The notes beneath the pieces are model-generated. The model was not told the origin of the DNA, did no database searches, and was given only the letters and a program-made list of their open reading frames with translations. This document shows positions 56,764 through 64,000 of a DNA stretch of 64,000 bases, one piece after another. The stretch spans positions 248,001 to 312,000 of the forward strand of contig NZ_CANMIO010000004.1 in the NCBI RefSeq assembly GCF_947497935.1, written 5' to 3'. Origin of the DNA: an uncultured Shewanella sp. (lineage in GTDB: Bacteria > Pseudomonadota > Gammaproteobacteria > Enterobacterales > Shewanellaceae). The position numbers were made by a program, and so were the translations under genes. How positions within the stretch are numbered: the first letter of the stretch is position 1; the number at the start of each line of letters is the position of its first letter.

Positions 56764-57432
56764 CTAGAACGGGATATCGTCATCCCAGCCATCATCCAAA
56801 TCTGGAGTGAAGTTCTGCTGTGGCTGCGGAGCTGGACGCTGTTGTGGCGCTTGCTGCGGAGCTGGTGCAGATTGTGGCTTAGGCGCATAACCACCTTGCT
56901 GAGGAGCTTGCTGCTGTGGCTGTTGTTGCTGGTAACCACCTTGCTGAGCAGGAGCTTGTGGCTTCGGCTGGTAGCTATTTTGCTGTTGAGGCTGCTGTTG
57001 CTGTGAACCGTAGCCACCACCTTGTTGCTGTTGCTGTCCGCCGTAGTTCTGGTTGCCACCTTGTGCTGGTGCGCCACCGCTCTGGTTACGACTACCTAGC
57101 ATCTGCATGCTGCCGCCTTGATCGACAACCACTTCAGTGCTGTAACGATCTTGACCACTTTGGTCTTTCCACTTACGAGTCTGTAGTTTGCCTTCTAGGT
57201 AAACTTGAGAGCCTTTACGTAAATACTCACCAGTGATTTCAGCCAACTTGCCGAACATCACAACACGGTGCCATTCAGTACGCTCTTGCTGTTGACCTTG
57301 TTGGTCTTTCCAAGACTCACTTGTCGCCACGGTAATATTGGCTACGGCATTGCCGTTAGGCATATAACGTACTTCAGGATCTTGTCCTAAATTACCGACC
57401 AAAATTACTTTATTGACACCACGACTAGCCAT
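56764..57432 (-). CDS. ssb: Single-stranded DNA-binding protein
   Basis: A 222-residue SSB that coats single-stranded DNA during replication, repair and recombination. The OB fold covers about residues 1-112 ('[20 protein letters not shown]', '[14 protein letters not shown]', '[20 protein letters not shown]'). A long Gln/Gly/Pro-rich linker (about 113-210) follows, then the conserved acidic tip ending DDDIPF, which recruits partner proteins. The linker is longer than in E. coli SSB (178 residues in total). The gene lies 33 bp after yajR on the same strand, with its own terminator. Confidence 0.97.
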   Translation of the reverse strand: MASRGVNKVILVGNLGQDPEVRYMPNGNAVANITVATSESWKDQQGQQQERTEWHRVVMFGKLAEITGEYLRKGSQVYLEGKLQTRKWKDQSGQDRYSTEVVVDQGGSMQMLGSRNQSGGAPAQGGNQNYGGQQQQQGGGYGSQQQQPQQQNSYQPKPQAPAQQGGYQQQQPQQQAPQQGGYAPKPQSAPAPQQAPQQRPAPQPQQNFTPDLDDGWDDDIPF

Positions 57433-57465
57433 TGAAATCTCCTGGAACGTATATTAAATTTTTAC

Positions 57466-58833
57466 CTAATCGACAGAGCGTAACACAGCTCTGGCTTCTC
57501 TCAAATCGAAATGGTCATCTACTTTTAAATAAGCCACTTTCTCTTCGAGTACGACTATCGCTTCTGACACACCAGCTAATGCCGACAGTTCAGTAGCCAT
57601 GGTGACTGCGCTCTGTTTGTCTGTCACATTTGCTTCTAATGTGTAACTCTTCAGCAGCACTGGATTTTTCATACCGAAGGTCAATAAAAACCAGATGCAC
57701 ATTAGGCCTAACGCCACTGCAAAGACACCTGATGCACCCACGAGTTGATAGGCGCCACCACCTAATAAACCACCACAAAATGCACCTAAAAATTGACTGG
57801 TCGAATAAACGCCCATTGCCGAGCCCTTATCGCCTACAGGGCAAAACTTGGCAATCAAGCTCGGTAATGACGCTTCCAAGTAATTAAAGCCGGTAAAGAA
57901 CAAGACGACTGCAATGCTCAATACCACTAAGTTATCGGCAAACATCGCCATCGACCCCAGTGCAGCCATCATGATGATAAGCGCAACTTGGAACATGCCT
58001 TTAGTATTATTACGTTTAACTCCAATAATAATCAGCGGCACCATCAAGAAGAATGCCCCCATAAAGGCCGGAAAGTACAGCATCCAGTGCTTTTCTTTGG
58101 CTAACCCGGCATCGACTAGATCCAGTGGTAAGGCTACGAACACCGCTGTTAATACTAGATGCAGAATAAAAATACCCGCATCGAGTCTAAATAATTGTGG
58201 GTCCATTAACATGCGCTTGAGCTTTTCAGGCGCTGCAACCGTGTCGCCTTTAGGCGCTTGTGAGATGGGATTAGGTACTAAGGCTTGCACAATAATCATG
58301 CCCAGCAAAGCCAAGCCCGCTGTCATAAAGAACAGCCCTGACAAACCAAGATGCTGCGCCACAATTGGGCCAACGAGTAGAGAGAGCGCAAACGAGAAAC
58401 CGATACACATACCGATAATCGCCATTACCTTAGTGCGTTGTTCGTCACGGGTAAGGTCGGCAGCAAGCGCTAACACGGCGGCGGCAATTGCGCCCATGCC
58501 TTGCAATGCTCGACCGGCGACTACGCCGTAAATAGTCTCGGCATTAGCGGCGACTAAGCTACCTAAGGCAAAAATAAGTAGTCCGGCGAGAATGATAGGT
58601 TTGCGGCCAAACTTATCAGATAAGATCCCCATTGGGATTTGAAGAACCGCTTGGGTTAAGCCGTATGCACCAATGGCGATACCGACCCACAAAGGTGAGA
58701 AACCTTCGAGGTGTTGCCCGTAAAGTGCAAACACTGGCATGATCATAAACAAGCCCATCATGCGCAAGCCAAATACACTGGCTAAAGAAAATGCGACTTT
58801 TTTCTCAGTCTTGGATAGTCCCTGGTTGGCCAT
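57466..58833 (-). CDS. yajR: MFS transporter, YajR type
   Basis: A 455-residue major facilitator protein with 12 membrane helices (about residues 12-390) and a soluble C-terminal domain of about 70 residues ('SAVTMATELSALAGVSEAIV', 'VDDHFDLREARAVL'), the ferredoxin-like YAM domain that characterises YajR. MFS motif A appears as 'GILSDKFGRKPIILAG' after helix 2, and 'RALQGMGAIAAAVLALAAD' follows in helix 4. Substrate unknown. The upstream extension in frame is unlikely, since GGGCGGGGGC lies just before ATG 58833. It precedes ssb and is divergent from uvrA. Confidence 0.92.
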   Translation of the reverse strand: MANQGLSKTEKKVAFSLASVFGLRMMGLFMIMPVFALYGQHLEGFSPLWVGIAIGAYGLTQAVLQIPMGILSDKFGRKPIILAGLLIFALGSLVAANAETIYGVVAGRALQGMGAIAAAVLALAADLTRDEQRTKVMAIIGMCIGFSFALSLLVGPIVAQHLGLSGLFFMTAGLALLGMIIVQALVPNPISQAPKGDTVAAPEKLKRMLMDPQLFRLDAGIFILHLVLTAVFVALPLDLVDAGLAKEKHWMLYFPAFMGAFFLMVPLIIIGVKRNNTKGMFQVALIIMMAALGSMAMFADNLVVLSIAVVLFFTGFNYLEASLPSLIAKFCPVGDKGSAMGVYSTSQFLGAFCGGLLGGGAYQLVGASGVFAVALGLMCIWFLLTFGMKNPVLLKSYTLEANVTDKQSAVTMATELSALAGVSEAIVVLEEKVAYLKVDDHFDLREARAVLRSVD

Positions 58834-59029
58834 GCCCCCGCCCTGATCTGTGAACTTGAAATAGGTCGCGGAGTTTATCACGAAGTTTTTCAATAACCCA
58901 AAAGTAAAAGTTAAAGGTGTATATTTGAGTCACGTTTTAACTATCTTACTCTCAAACCTGCAATATCAAGGGCTTCAAGCACTAGCTCGATGCAAAATCT
59001 CAATTTTCTCCTACAATTGATAGCCAGTT

Positions 59030-59045
59030 CTGTCTATTTCCGCAG
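59030..59045. promoter_or_regulatory. Weak LexA-box-like sequence upstream of uvrA
   Basis: CTGTCTATTTCCGCAG fits CTG-N10-CAG but not the AT-rich centre or the ACAG half of a good LexA box. It lies 55 bp before uvrA, where an SOS box would be expected. The assignment is uncertain. Confidence 0.3.
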
Positions 59046-59099
59046 GCAATTTTGTGAGATACTTAACCACTTTTTTCGGCTTTGAGATCTGAACGCTAG

Positions 59100-61943
59100 A
59101 TGGAAAATATTGAAGTACGTGGTGCTCGTACCCACAATCTTAAAAACATCAACCTGACTATTCCTCGCGACAAACTTATCGTGATCACCGGACTGTCGGG
59201 TTCTGGCAAATCATCTCTTGCATTTGACACCTTGTACGCAGAAGGACAACGACGCTATGTCGAGTCATTATCTGCCTATGCGCGTCAATTCTTGAGTTTG
59301 ATGGAAAAGCCTGATGTTGATCATATTGAGGGATTAAGCCCTGCAATTTCTATCGAGCAAAAGTCTACATCTCATAACCCTCGCTCAACCGTGGGTACCA
59401 TTACCGAAATCTACGATTATTTACGTCTGCTGTTTGCCCGTGTCGGCGAACCTCGCTGCCCGACTCATGGTGAGCCTTTAGCGGCGCAAACCATTAGCCA
59501 AATGGTCGATAAGGTTCTTGAACTGCCTGAAGGCAGCCGCCAAATGCTACTCGCTCCTGTCGTGAACAACCGTAAAGGCGAGCACGTTAAACTGTTAGAA
59601 AGTTTATCCGCTCAAGGTTATATTCGCGCTCGCATCGACGGTGAAGTGTGTGACTTAACCGATCCACCAGAACTAGACCTTCACGTTAAGCACACCATTG
59701 AAGTGGTCGTTGACCGTTTTAAGGTACGCGATGACATGAAACAGCGCTTAGCCGAGTCATTTGAAACGGCGCTAGAGTTATCTGGCGGTATCGCAAAAGT
59801 AACCTGCATGGAGCCCGTCGAAGGTAGAGCTAAGCCTGAAGAGCATGTCTTTTCGGCTAACTTCGCCTGCCCTGTATGTGGCTACTCGATGGCTGAGCTT
59901 GAGCCAAGGATTTTCTCATTTAACAATCCAGCTGGCGCCTGCCAGACTTGTGACGGCCTAGGCGTACAACAGTTTTTCGATCCAGAGCGCGTGATCACCA
60001 ATACCGAGCTGTCATTAGCTGGCGGAGCCATTCGAGGCTGGGATAGACGTAACTTCTATTACTTCCAGATGTTGACCTCCCTCGCCGAGCACTACAAGTT
60101 TGATATCGAGAAGCCGTTCGAACAGCTAACCGATGACGTACGCAAAATCGTACTCTACGGTTCAGGCAATCAGAGCATCGCGTTTAAGTACATCAACGAC
60201 CGCGGCGATGTGGTCGTAAGAAATCATCCCTTCGAAGGGATCTTAAACAACATGGACAGACGCTACCGTGAAACAGAGTCAAATGCGGTTCGTGAAGAGC
60301 TGACAAAGTTTATCAACACTCAGTCTTGTCAAAGCTGTGGTGGCTCTCGTCTACGTGAAGAAGCCCGTAATGTATTTATTGAAGACCTAAATCTACCAGT
60401 GTTGACCCAATGGTCAATCGGTGAAGCCGCGCAATACTTTGAGCACTTAGAGCTAACGGGGCAACGTGCCCAGATAGCCGATAAGATCTTAAAAGAGGTA
60501 CGCGATCGTTTAGGCTTCCTAGTAAACGTTGGCTTAAATTATTTAAGCCTTTCTCGCTCTGCCGACACCCTTTCAGGCGGTGAAGCCCAGCGTATTCGTC
60601 TTGCCAGCCAAATTGGTGCCGGTCTCGTGGGGGTAATGTATGTTCTCGATGAGCCGTCTATTGGTCTGCATCAGCGTGATAACGAGCGCTTGCTACAAAC
60701 CCTTATCCACCTGCGTGACTTAGGTAACACTGTGATTGTGGTTGAGCACGATGAAGATGCGATTCGCATGGCGGATCACGTCATCGATATCGGTCCAGGT
60801 GCAGGTGTACACGGCGGCCAAGTGATTGGCGAGGGTACATTGCAGGACTTACTTAACTGCAAAGAATCAATCACAGGCCAATACCTGTCAGGCGAGAAAC
60901 AAATTCACATTAAGACTGAGCGCACTCAGTACGATGCAAGCAAGCTGATTGAGTTATTTGGCGCATCGGGCAACAATCTTAAAAATGTCGACTTACAAAT
61001 TCCTGTGGGCTTATTCACCTGTATTACCGGTGTGTCAGGCTCAGGTAAGTCGACACTGATCAACGACACCTTCTACAAGATTGCTCATATGCAGTTAAAT
61101 GGTGCAACGGTTGACGAGCCTTCTCCTTATAAGAAAGTTGTCGGCATGGACCATTGCGATAAGGTAGTCGATATCGATCAGAGCCCTATCGGCCGCACAC
61201 CGCGCTCGAACCCTGCGACTTATACCGGTATTTTTACTCCTATCCGAGAGCTATTTGCTGCCACCCAAGAGTCACGTACCCGTGGCTACCAGCCTGGTCG
61301 CTTCTCATTCAACGTCAAAGGTGGTCGCTGCGAGGCTTGCCAGGGCGATGGTTTAATCAAGGTTGAGATGCACTTCCTACCCGATGTGTATGTCCCCTGT
61401 GATAGCTGTAAGGGTCAGCGCTATAACCGTGAAACCTTAGATGTTCGCTTTAAGGGTAAGAATATTCACGAAGTGCTGCAGATGACAGTGGAAGAAGCGC
61501 GTCCGTTCTTCGATGCCATTCCAGCGATTGCTCGTAAACTTCAGACCTTAATGGATGTGGGTTTGTCATATATTCGCCTAGGTCAAAGCGCCACGACCCT
61601 GTCGGGTGGTGAAGCCCAGCGCGTTAAACTTGCCAAAGAGCTATCTAAACGCGACACAGGTAAGACGCTATACATTCTCGATGAACCAACAACGGGTCTG
61701 CACTTTGCCGATATCCAATTGCTTTTAGATGTTTTGCATCGTCTCAAGTCCCATGGCAACACTATCGTGGTGATCGAGCACAACCTGGATGTGATAAAAA
61801 CGGCTGATTGGATCATCGATCTAGGTCCTGAAGGGGGCTCTGGTGGTGGTACTATTTTAGTCGCAGGCACACCTGAAGAGGTTGCCGAACATACCGAGTC
61901 CCATACCGCGCGCTTCTTAAAGCCACTTTTAAGTAAAGCATAG
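59100..61943 (+). CDS. uvrA: Excinuclease ABC subunit A
   Basis: A 947-residue ATPase that finds DNA damage and loads UvrB in nucleotide excision repair. Both ABC modules are complete: Walker A '[14 protein letters not shown]' near residue 31 and '[14 protein letters not shown]' near residue 643, and signature motifs '[17 protein letters not shown]' and '[16 protein letters not shown]'. Zinc-finger cysteines appear in 'CPVCGYSM', 'CQTCDGLG', 'CQSCGG' and 'CEACQGDG ... CDSCKGQ'. Length matches the family (about 940). The gene is divergent from yajR-ssb. Confidence 0.98.
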   Translation: MENIEVRGARTHNLKNINLTIPRDKLIVITGLSGSGKSSLAFDTLYAEGQRRYVESLSAYARQFLSLMEKPDVDHIEGLSPAISIEQKSTSHNPRSTVGTITEIYDYLRLLFARVGEPRCPTHGEPLAAQTISQMVDKVLELPEGSRQMLLAPVVNNRKGEHVKLLESLSAQGYIRARIDGEVCDLTDPPELDLHVKHTIEVVVDRFKVRDDMKQRLAESFETALELSGGIAKVTCMEPVEGRAKPEEHVFSANFACPVCGYSMAELEPRIFSFNNPAGACQTCDGLGVQQFFDPERVITNTELSLAGGAIRGWDRRNFYYFQMLTSLAEHYKFDIEKPFEQLTDDVRKIVLYGSGNQSIAFKYINDRGDVVVRNHPFEGILNNMDRRYRETESNAVREELTKFINTQSCQSCGGSRLREEARNVFIEDLNLPVLTQWSIGEAAQYFEHLELTGQRAQIADKILKEVRDRLGFLVNVGLNYLSLSRSADTLSGGEAQRIRLASQIGAGLVGVMYVLDEPSIGLHQRDNERLLQTLIHLRDLGNTVIVVEHDEDAIRMADHVIDIGPGAGVHGGQVIGEGTLQDLLNCKESITGQYLSGEKQIHIKTERTQYDASKLIELFGASGNNLKNVDLQIPVGLFTCITGVSGSGKSTLINDTFYKIAHMQLNGATVDEPSPYKKVVGMDHCDKVVDIDQSPIGRTPRSNPATYTGIFTPIRELFAATQESRTRGYQPGRFSFNVKGGRCEACQGDGLIKVEMHFLPDVYVPCDSCKGQRYNRETLDVRFKGKNIHEVLQMTVEEARPFFDAIPAIARKLQTLMDVGLSYIRLGQSATTLSGGEAQRVKLAKELSKRDTGKTLYILDEPTTGLHFADIQLLLDVLHRLKSHGNTIVVIEHNLDVIKTADWIIDLGPEGGSGGGTILVAGTPEEVAEHTESHTARFLKPLLSKA

Positions 61944-61960
61944 AGCCAGTTAGAGACTTA

Positions 61961-62344
61961 ATGCACTTTAGAAACCTCTTCTTAAGCACTGGCCTAGTGA
62001 TGACCCTAGGCCTACTGCTTATTGCCGTGATAGATCCCCTGATTAGTAACGGGAAGTCCCTCAAAGCTCGTGTCATTGACAGTGATGAGGACTCGAGTAC
62101 CATCGCCCTACCCGATGGCAGTATCGCTCGCGTGGCTGCCGGTAATCTGAAAGAACAATCACTGATTAAGGTTGCCCCTAAGCAGCGACTGTTCTCTCGG
62201 CTACCTGTCTATAAACTCAAGCAAACCTTGTCCCAGCCACAGCATAAAGCGCAAACACAAACACAAACACAAACACAAACAAGCATGAGTAAAAAACAAT
62301 CGCTATTCATAGAGCGAGAGACTAATCTCAATACAAGAGGATAG
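61961..62344 (+). CDS. Small membrane-anchored hypothetical protein with QT repeat
   Basis: A 127-residue protein. One N-terminal hydrophobic segment (about residues 8-27, 'LSTGLVMTLGLLLIAVIDPL') acts as a membrane anchor or uncleaved signal. A small beta-rich domain follows ('KARVIDSDEDSSTIALPDGS', 'RVAAGNLKEQSLIKV'). The C-terminal third is polar and includes a (Gln-Thr)n run encoded by five perfect copies of CAAACA. The repeat unit is 6 bp, so copy-number changes keep the frame. It lies 17 bp after uvrA and 22 bp before an M28 lipoprotein gene. Function unknown. Confidence 0.7.
   Translation: MHFRNLFLSTGLVMTLGLLLIAVIDPLISNGKSLKARVIDSDEDSSTIALPDGSIARVAAGNLKEQSLIKVAPKQRLFSRLPVYKLKQTLSQPQHKAQTQTQTQTQTSMSKKQSLFIERETNLNTRG
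62252..62281 (+). repeat. Hexanucleotide microsatellite (CAAACA)5
   Basis: Five perfect copies of CAAACA inside the small membrane-anchored protein gene, encoding alternating Gln and Thr. Confidence 0.9.
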
Positions 62345-62366
62345 ATAACTCCTAAAGGCAAAATGG

Positions 62367-63326
62367 ATGCGGCTATTAACCTGCTTGATTGTAAGTTTAG
62401 TAATACTCACCTCCTGTACTGCTCGTCCCTATTGCGATACACAACCTAGGATTTCTTGGGCCGATATAAGTACTATTACCGCCGATTTGCATACCCTAAG
62501 CTCAGACCGTTTATCGGGACGAAAAACGGGCACCCAAGGCGCCTCGCTTACGAGAGCATATCTGAGCCAGCGTTTTGAGCAGATAGGGCTCCTTCCCTGG
62601 CAAGGCCAATACCAACACCCTTTTAACTACCGCCGCTCACTCAATGATAGAGTCGGGGTCAATATGATCGGTGTCATTCCCGCACAATTAGAAACCTCAA
62701 AGTGGCGAATCGTCATGGCCCACTATGACCATTTAGGTAGCAATGGCAGTGGCTATTATCCTGGTGCCGATGATAACGCTTCGGGAATAGCAGGCTTATT
62801 ACAACTAGCACAACAAGCCAAAATCCAAGGCAGCAAAATTAACCTACTGTTTGTCGCCACAGATGCTGAAGAACCTGGACTTTATGGCAGTTATGCCCTA
62901 GTAAATGAGCTTAAGTTGGCTAGCACCAGCCCCGATCTTGAGCAGATAGAGCTAGCCATCAACCTTGATATGATAGGCCGGCCCAGTCGAAATGGCGCCA
63001 TCTACATTGAGGGAGCAAGACGCTTTGACTCCTTCTCTGAGATGCGAAAGTCTCTAAAAAAAACTAATCAGATCTGCATTCGAACCCAGCAACCAAAGGC
63101 CTTCGATGGCTCAGTTATCGCTATCGACTTTCTTCGCGCCTCCGACCACTACCCCTTCCATCAAGTGGGTATACCTTGGCTCTACTTTGGCGTGCCTATC
63201 CATAGGGACTACCACCAACCGACTGACACCCCAGATAAAATAGATATTAATTTTCTCGCGGCTGTTAGCGAATCGGCATACCAACTGCTTGAAATAGACA
63301 GTTTACTCCTCAATAGTCCTCAATAA
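62367..63326 (+). CDS. M28-family metallopeptidase lipoprotein
   Basis: A 319-residue aminopeptidase-type zinc peptidase. The N-terminus is a lipoprotein signal with lipobox 'VILTSC' (Cys17), so it is anchored to a membrane in the periplasm. Two-zinc ligands are in 'MAHYDHLGSNGSGYYPGADD' (His, Asp), 'VATDAEEPGLYG' (catalytic Glu-Glu pair), 'NLDMIGRP' (Asp) and 'HRDYHQPTDTPD' (His). It probably trims N-terminal residues from peptides. AAAGG precedes the ATG. It lies 22 bp behind the small membrane-anchored gene and may be cotranscribed with it and uvrA. Confidence 0.92.
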   Translation: MRLLTCLIVSLVILTSCTARPYCDTQPRISWADISTITADLHTLSSDRLSGRKTGTQGASLTRAYLSQRFEQIGLLPWQGQYQHPFNYRRSLNDRVGVNMIGVIPAQLETSKWRIVMAHYDHLGSNGSGYYPGADDNASGIAGLLQLAQQAKIQGSKINLLFVATDAEEPGLYGSYALVNELKLASTSPDLEQIELAINLDMIGRPSRNGAIYIEGARRFDSFSEMRKSLKKTNQICIRTQQPKAFDGSVIAIDFLRASDHYPFHQVGIPWLYFGVPIHRDYHQPTDTPDKIDINFLAAVSESAYQLLEIDSLLLNSPQ

Positions 63327-63411
63327 ATGTACTGATTAATCATTTTTTGAGCTAGCTAACCTATTATTTGGCCTACTATTTGCTTTGAAATATGATAAAA
63401 CGCCAGTATTA

Positions 63412-63442
63412 ATTGGTATTACCAATTATAAGCTGCTATACT
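63412..63442 (+). promoter_or_regulatory. Likely deaD promoter with overlapping inverted repeat
   Basis: TTGGTA (63413-63418), 18-bp spacer, TATACT (63437-63442). ATTGGT-ATT-ACCAAT (63412-63426) overlaps the -35. Transcription would start near 63449, leaving a 5' leader of about 105 bases, as expected for a cold-shock mRNA. Confidence 0.5.
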
Positions 63443-63554
63443 AGTCGGCTTACTGATACGTTTTCGGTGCGGGAAGTCGACACGGGGTTGATTTTCTGTC
63501 TATTACACTTAAGCACATACTTTTGTGCTCTGCTATTCCACAAGGCTACAACCC

Positions 63555-64000
63555 ATGTCATCCAGTGAAAAAACTTTCCGCGAACTCGGTCTTGCCGAGC
63601 CTTTGTTGCGTGCTCTTGACGAGTTAGGTTACGAAAAACCAACTCCTATTCAGGCAGCAAGTATCGAGCCTCTAATGGCTGGTAAAGATATTCTAGGTCA
63701 AGCTCAAACAGGTACAGGTAAAACAGGTGCTTTCGCACTGCCTCTACTAAACAGCATTGATCCAACAACTAATGCACCACAAATTCTAGTACTAGCGCCA
63801 ACACGTGAACTTGCAGTTCAGGTTGCTGAAGCGTTCGGTAGCTACGCAAAATTCATGAAGGGCCTACACGTTCTGCCAATTTACGGCGGACAAAGCATGC
63901 ACCAACAGTTAAATGCATTGCGTCGTGGTCCTCAAATCATCGTTGGTACTCCTGGCCGTGTTATGGACCATATGCGTCGTGGCACACTAAAGCTTGATAC
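63555..64000 (+). CDS. deaD: DEAD-box RNA helicase, 5' part
   Basis: The reading frame starts at ATG 63555 and runs past the window end, so only about 148 residues are seen. They contain the Q motif ('[20 protein letters not shown]' then 'KPTPIQ'), Walker A '[11 protein letters not shown]', motif Ia '[11 protein letters not shown]', motif Ib 'GGQ' and '[17 protein letters not shown]'. These match the cold-shock helicase DeaD/CsdA more closely than SrmB, RhlE or RhlB. DeaD aids 50S ribosome assembly and mRNA decay at low temperature. The long leader, with hairpins, suggests regulation by temperature or by the protein itself. Confidence 0.9.
   Translation, partial: MSSSEKTFRELGLAEPLLRALDELGYEKPTPIQAASIEPLMAGKDILGQAQTGTGKTGAFALPLLNSIDPTTNAPQILVLAPTRELAVQVAEAFGSYAKFMKGLHVLPIYGGQSMHQQLNALRRGPQIIVGTPGRVMDHMRRGTLKLD

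Overview
The window is a stretch of a gammaproteobacterial chromosome and most resembles a marine Shewanella. Support comes from the single-polypeptide acetyl-CoA carboxylase beside a divergent LysR regulator, the block endA-rsmE-gshB-alkaline phosphatase, the cutA-dsbD pair beside fxsA, two adjacent general porins, FNR/CRP-type palindromes, and typical intergenic repeats. The genus call is inference from gene order and protein character, not from a search. There are no prophage, insertion-sequence transposase, CRISPR or plasmid-type genes.

Layout. 1-8.2 kb: end of a LysR regulator, a PAS-GGDEF diguanylate cyclase, UDP-galactopyranose mutase with a DUF707 protein, a P2-type (Ca2+-like) ATPase and a CPA2 antiporter. 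8.2-14 kb: the fused acetyl-CoA carboxylase and its divergent LysR gene. 14-20.7 kb: an exported pyroglutamyl-peptidase-like protein with an altered active site, a MITE-like element, SprT-like protein, endA, rsmE, gshB and alkaline phosphatase. 20.7-27.1 kb: a 48-bp tandem repeat array running into the rsmC promoter, rsmC, a DUF342/FapA-like protein, an M50 membrane protease and an S9 peptidase. 27.1-34.6 kb: tRNA-Leu(CAA), a 44-residue DUF3149 membrane protein behind an FNR-like box, a SieB-like membrane protein, tcdA, two porins, a repeat mosaic, tpm and a Cys-rich protein. 34.8-41.5 kb: an unusual protein kinase, fxsA, cutA-dsbD and a Kef-type antiporter.

41.6-49.9 kb is a galactoside catabolic cluster: a TolB-like exported propeller, an exported GH2 beta-galactosidase, a sodium/sugar symporter, galK and galM. 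It suggests that galactosides are hydrolysed outside the cytoplasm, galactose is taken up with sodium, then anomerised and phosphorylated. galT and galE are not in the window. 50-56.7 kb is gene-poor: an acidic-tailed hypothetical, a periplasmic solute-binding protein, a secreted subtilisin-like protease with P domain and a CsgD/VpsT-like regulator, separated by about 0.3-1.1 kb spacers holding what look like decayed coding fragments. 56.7-64 kb is core again: yajR-ssb, uvrA, a small membrane-anchored protein with a hexanucleotide repeat, an M28 lipoprotein peptidase and the start of deaD.

The most distinctive items are the Cys-to-Ser pyroglutamyl-peptidase homologue, the 48-bp promoter-proximal repeat array, the kinase with an unexplained C-terminal half next to a perfect FNR-type palindrome, and the decay zone around the subtilase and CsgD-like regulator. 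I did not find a convincing new multi-gene system.
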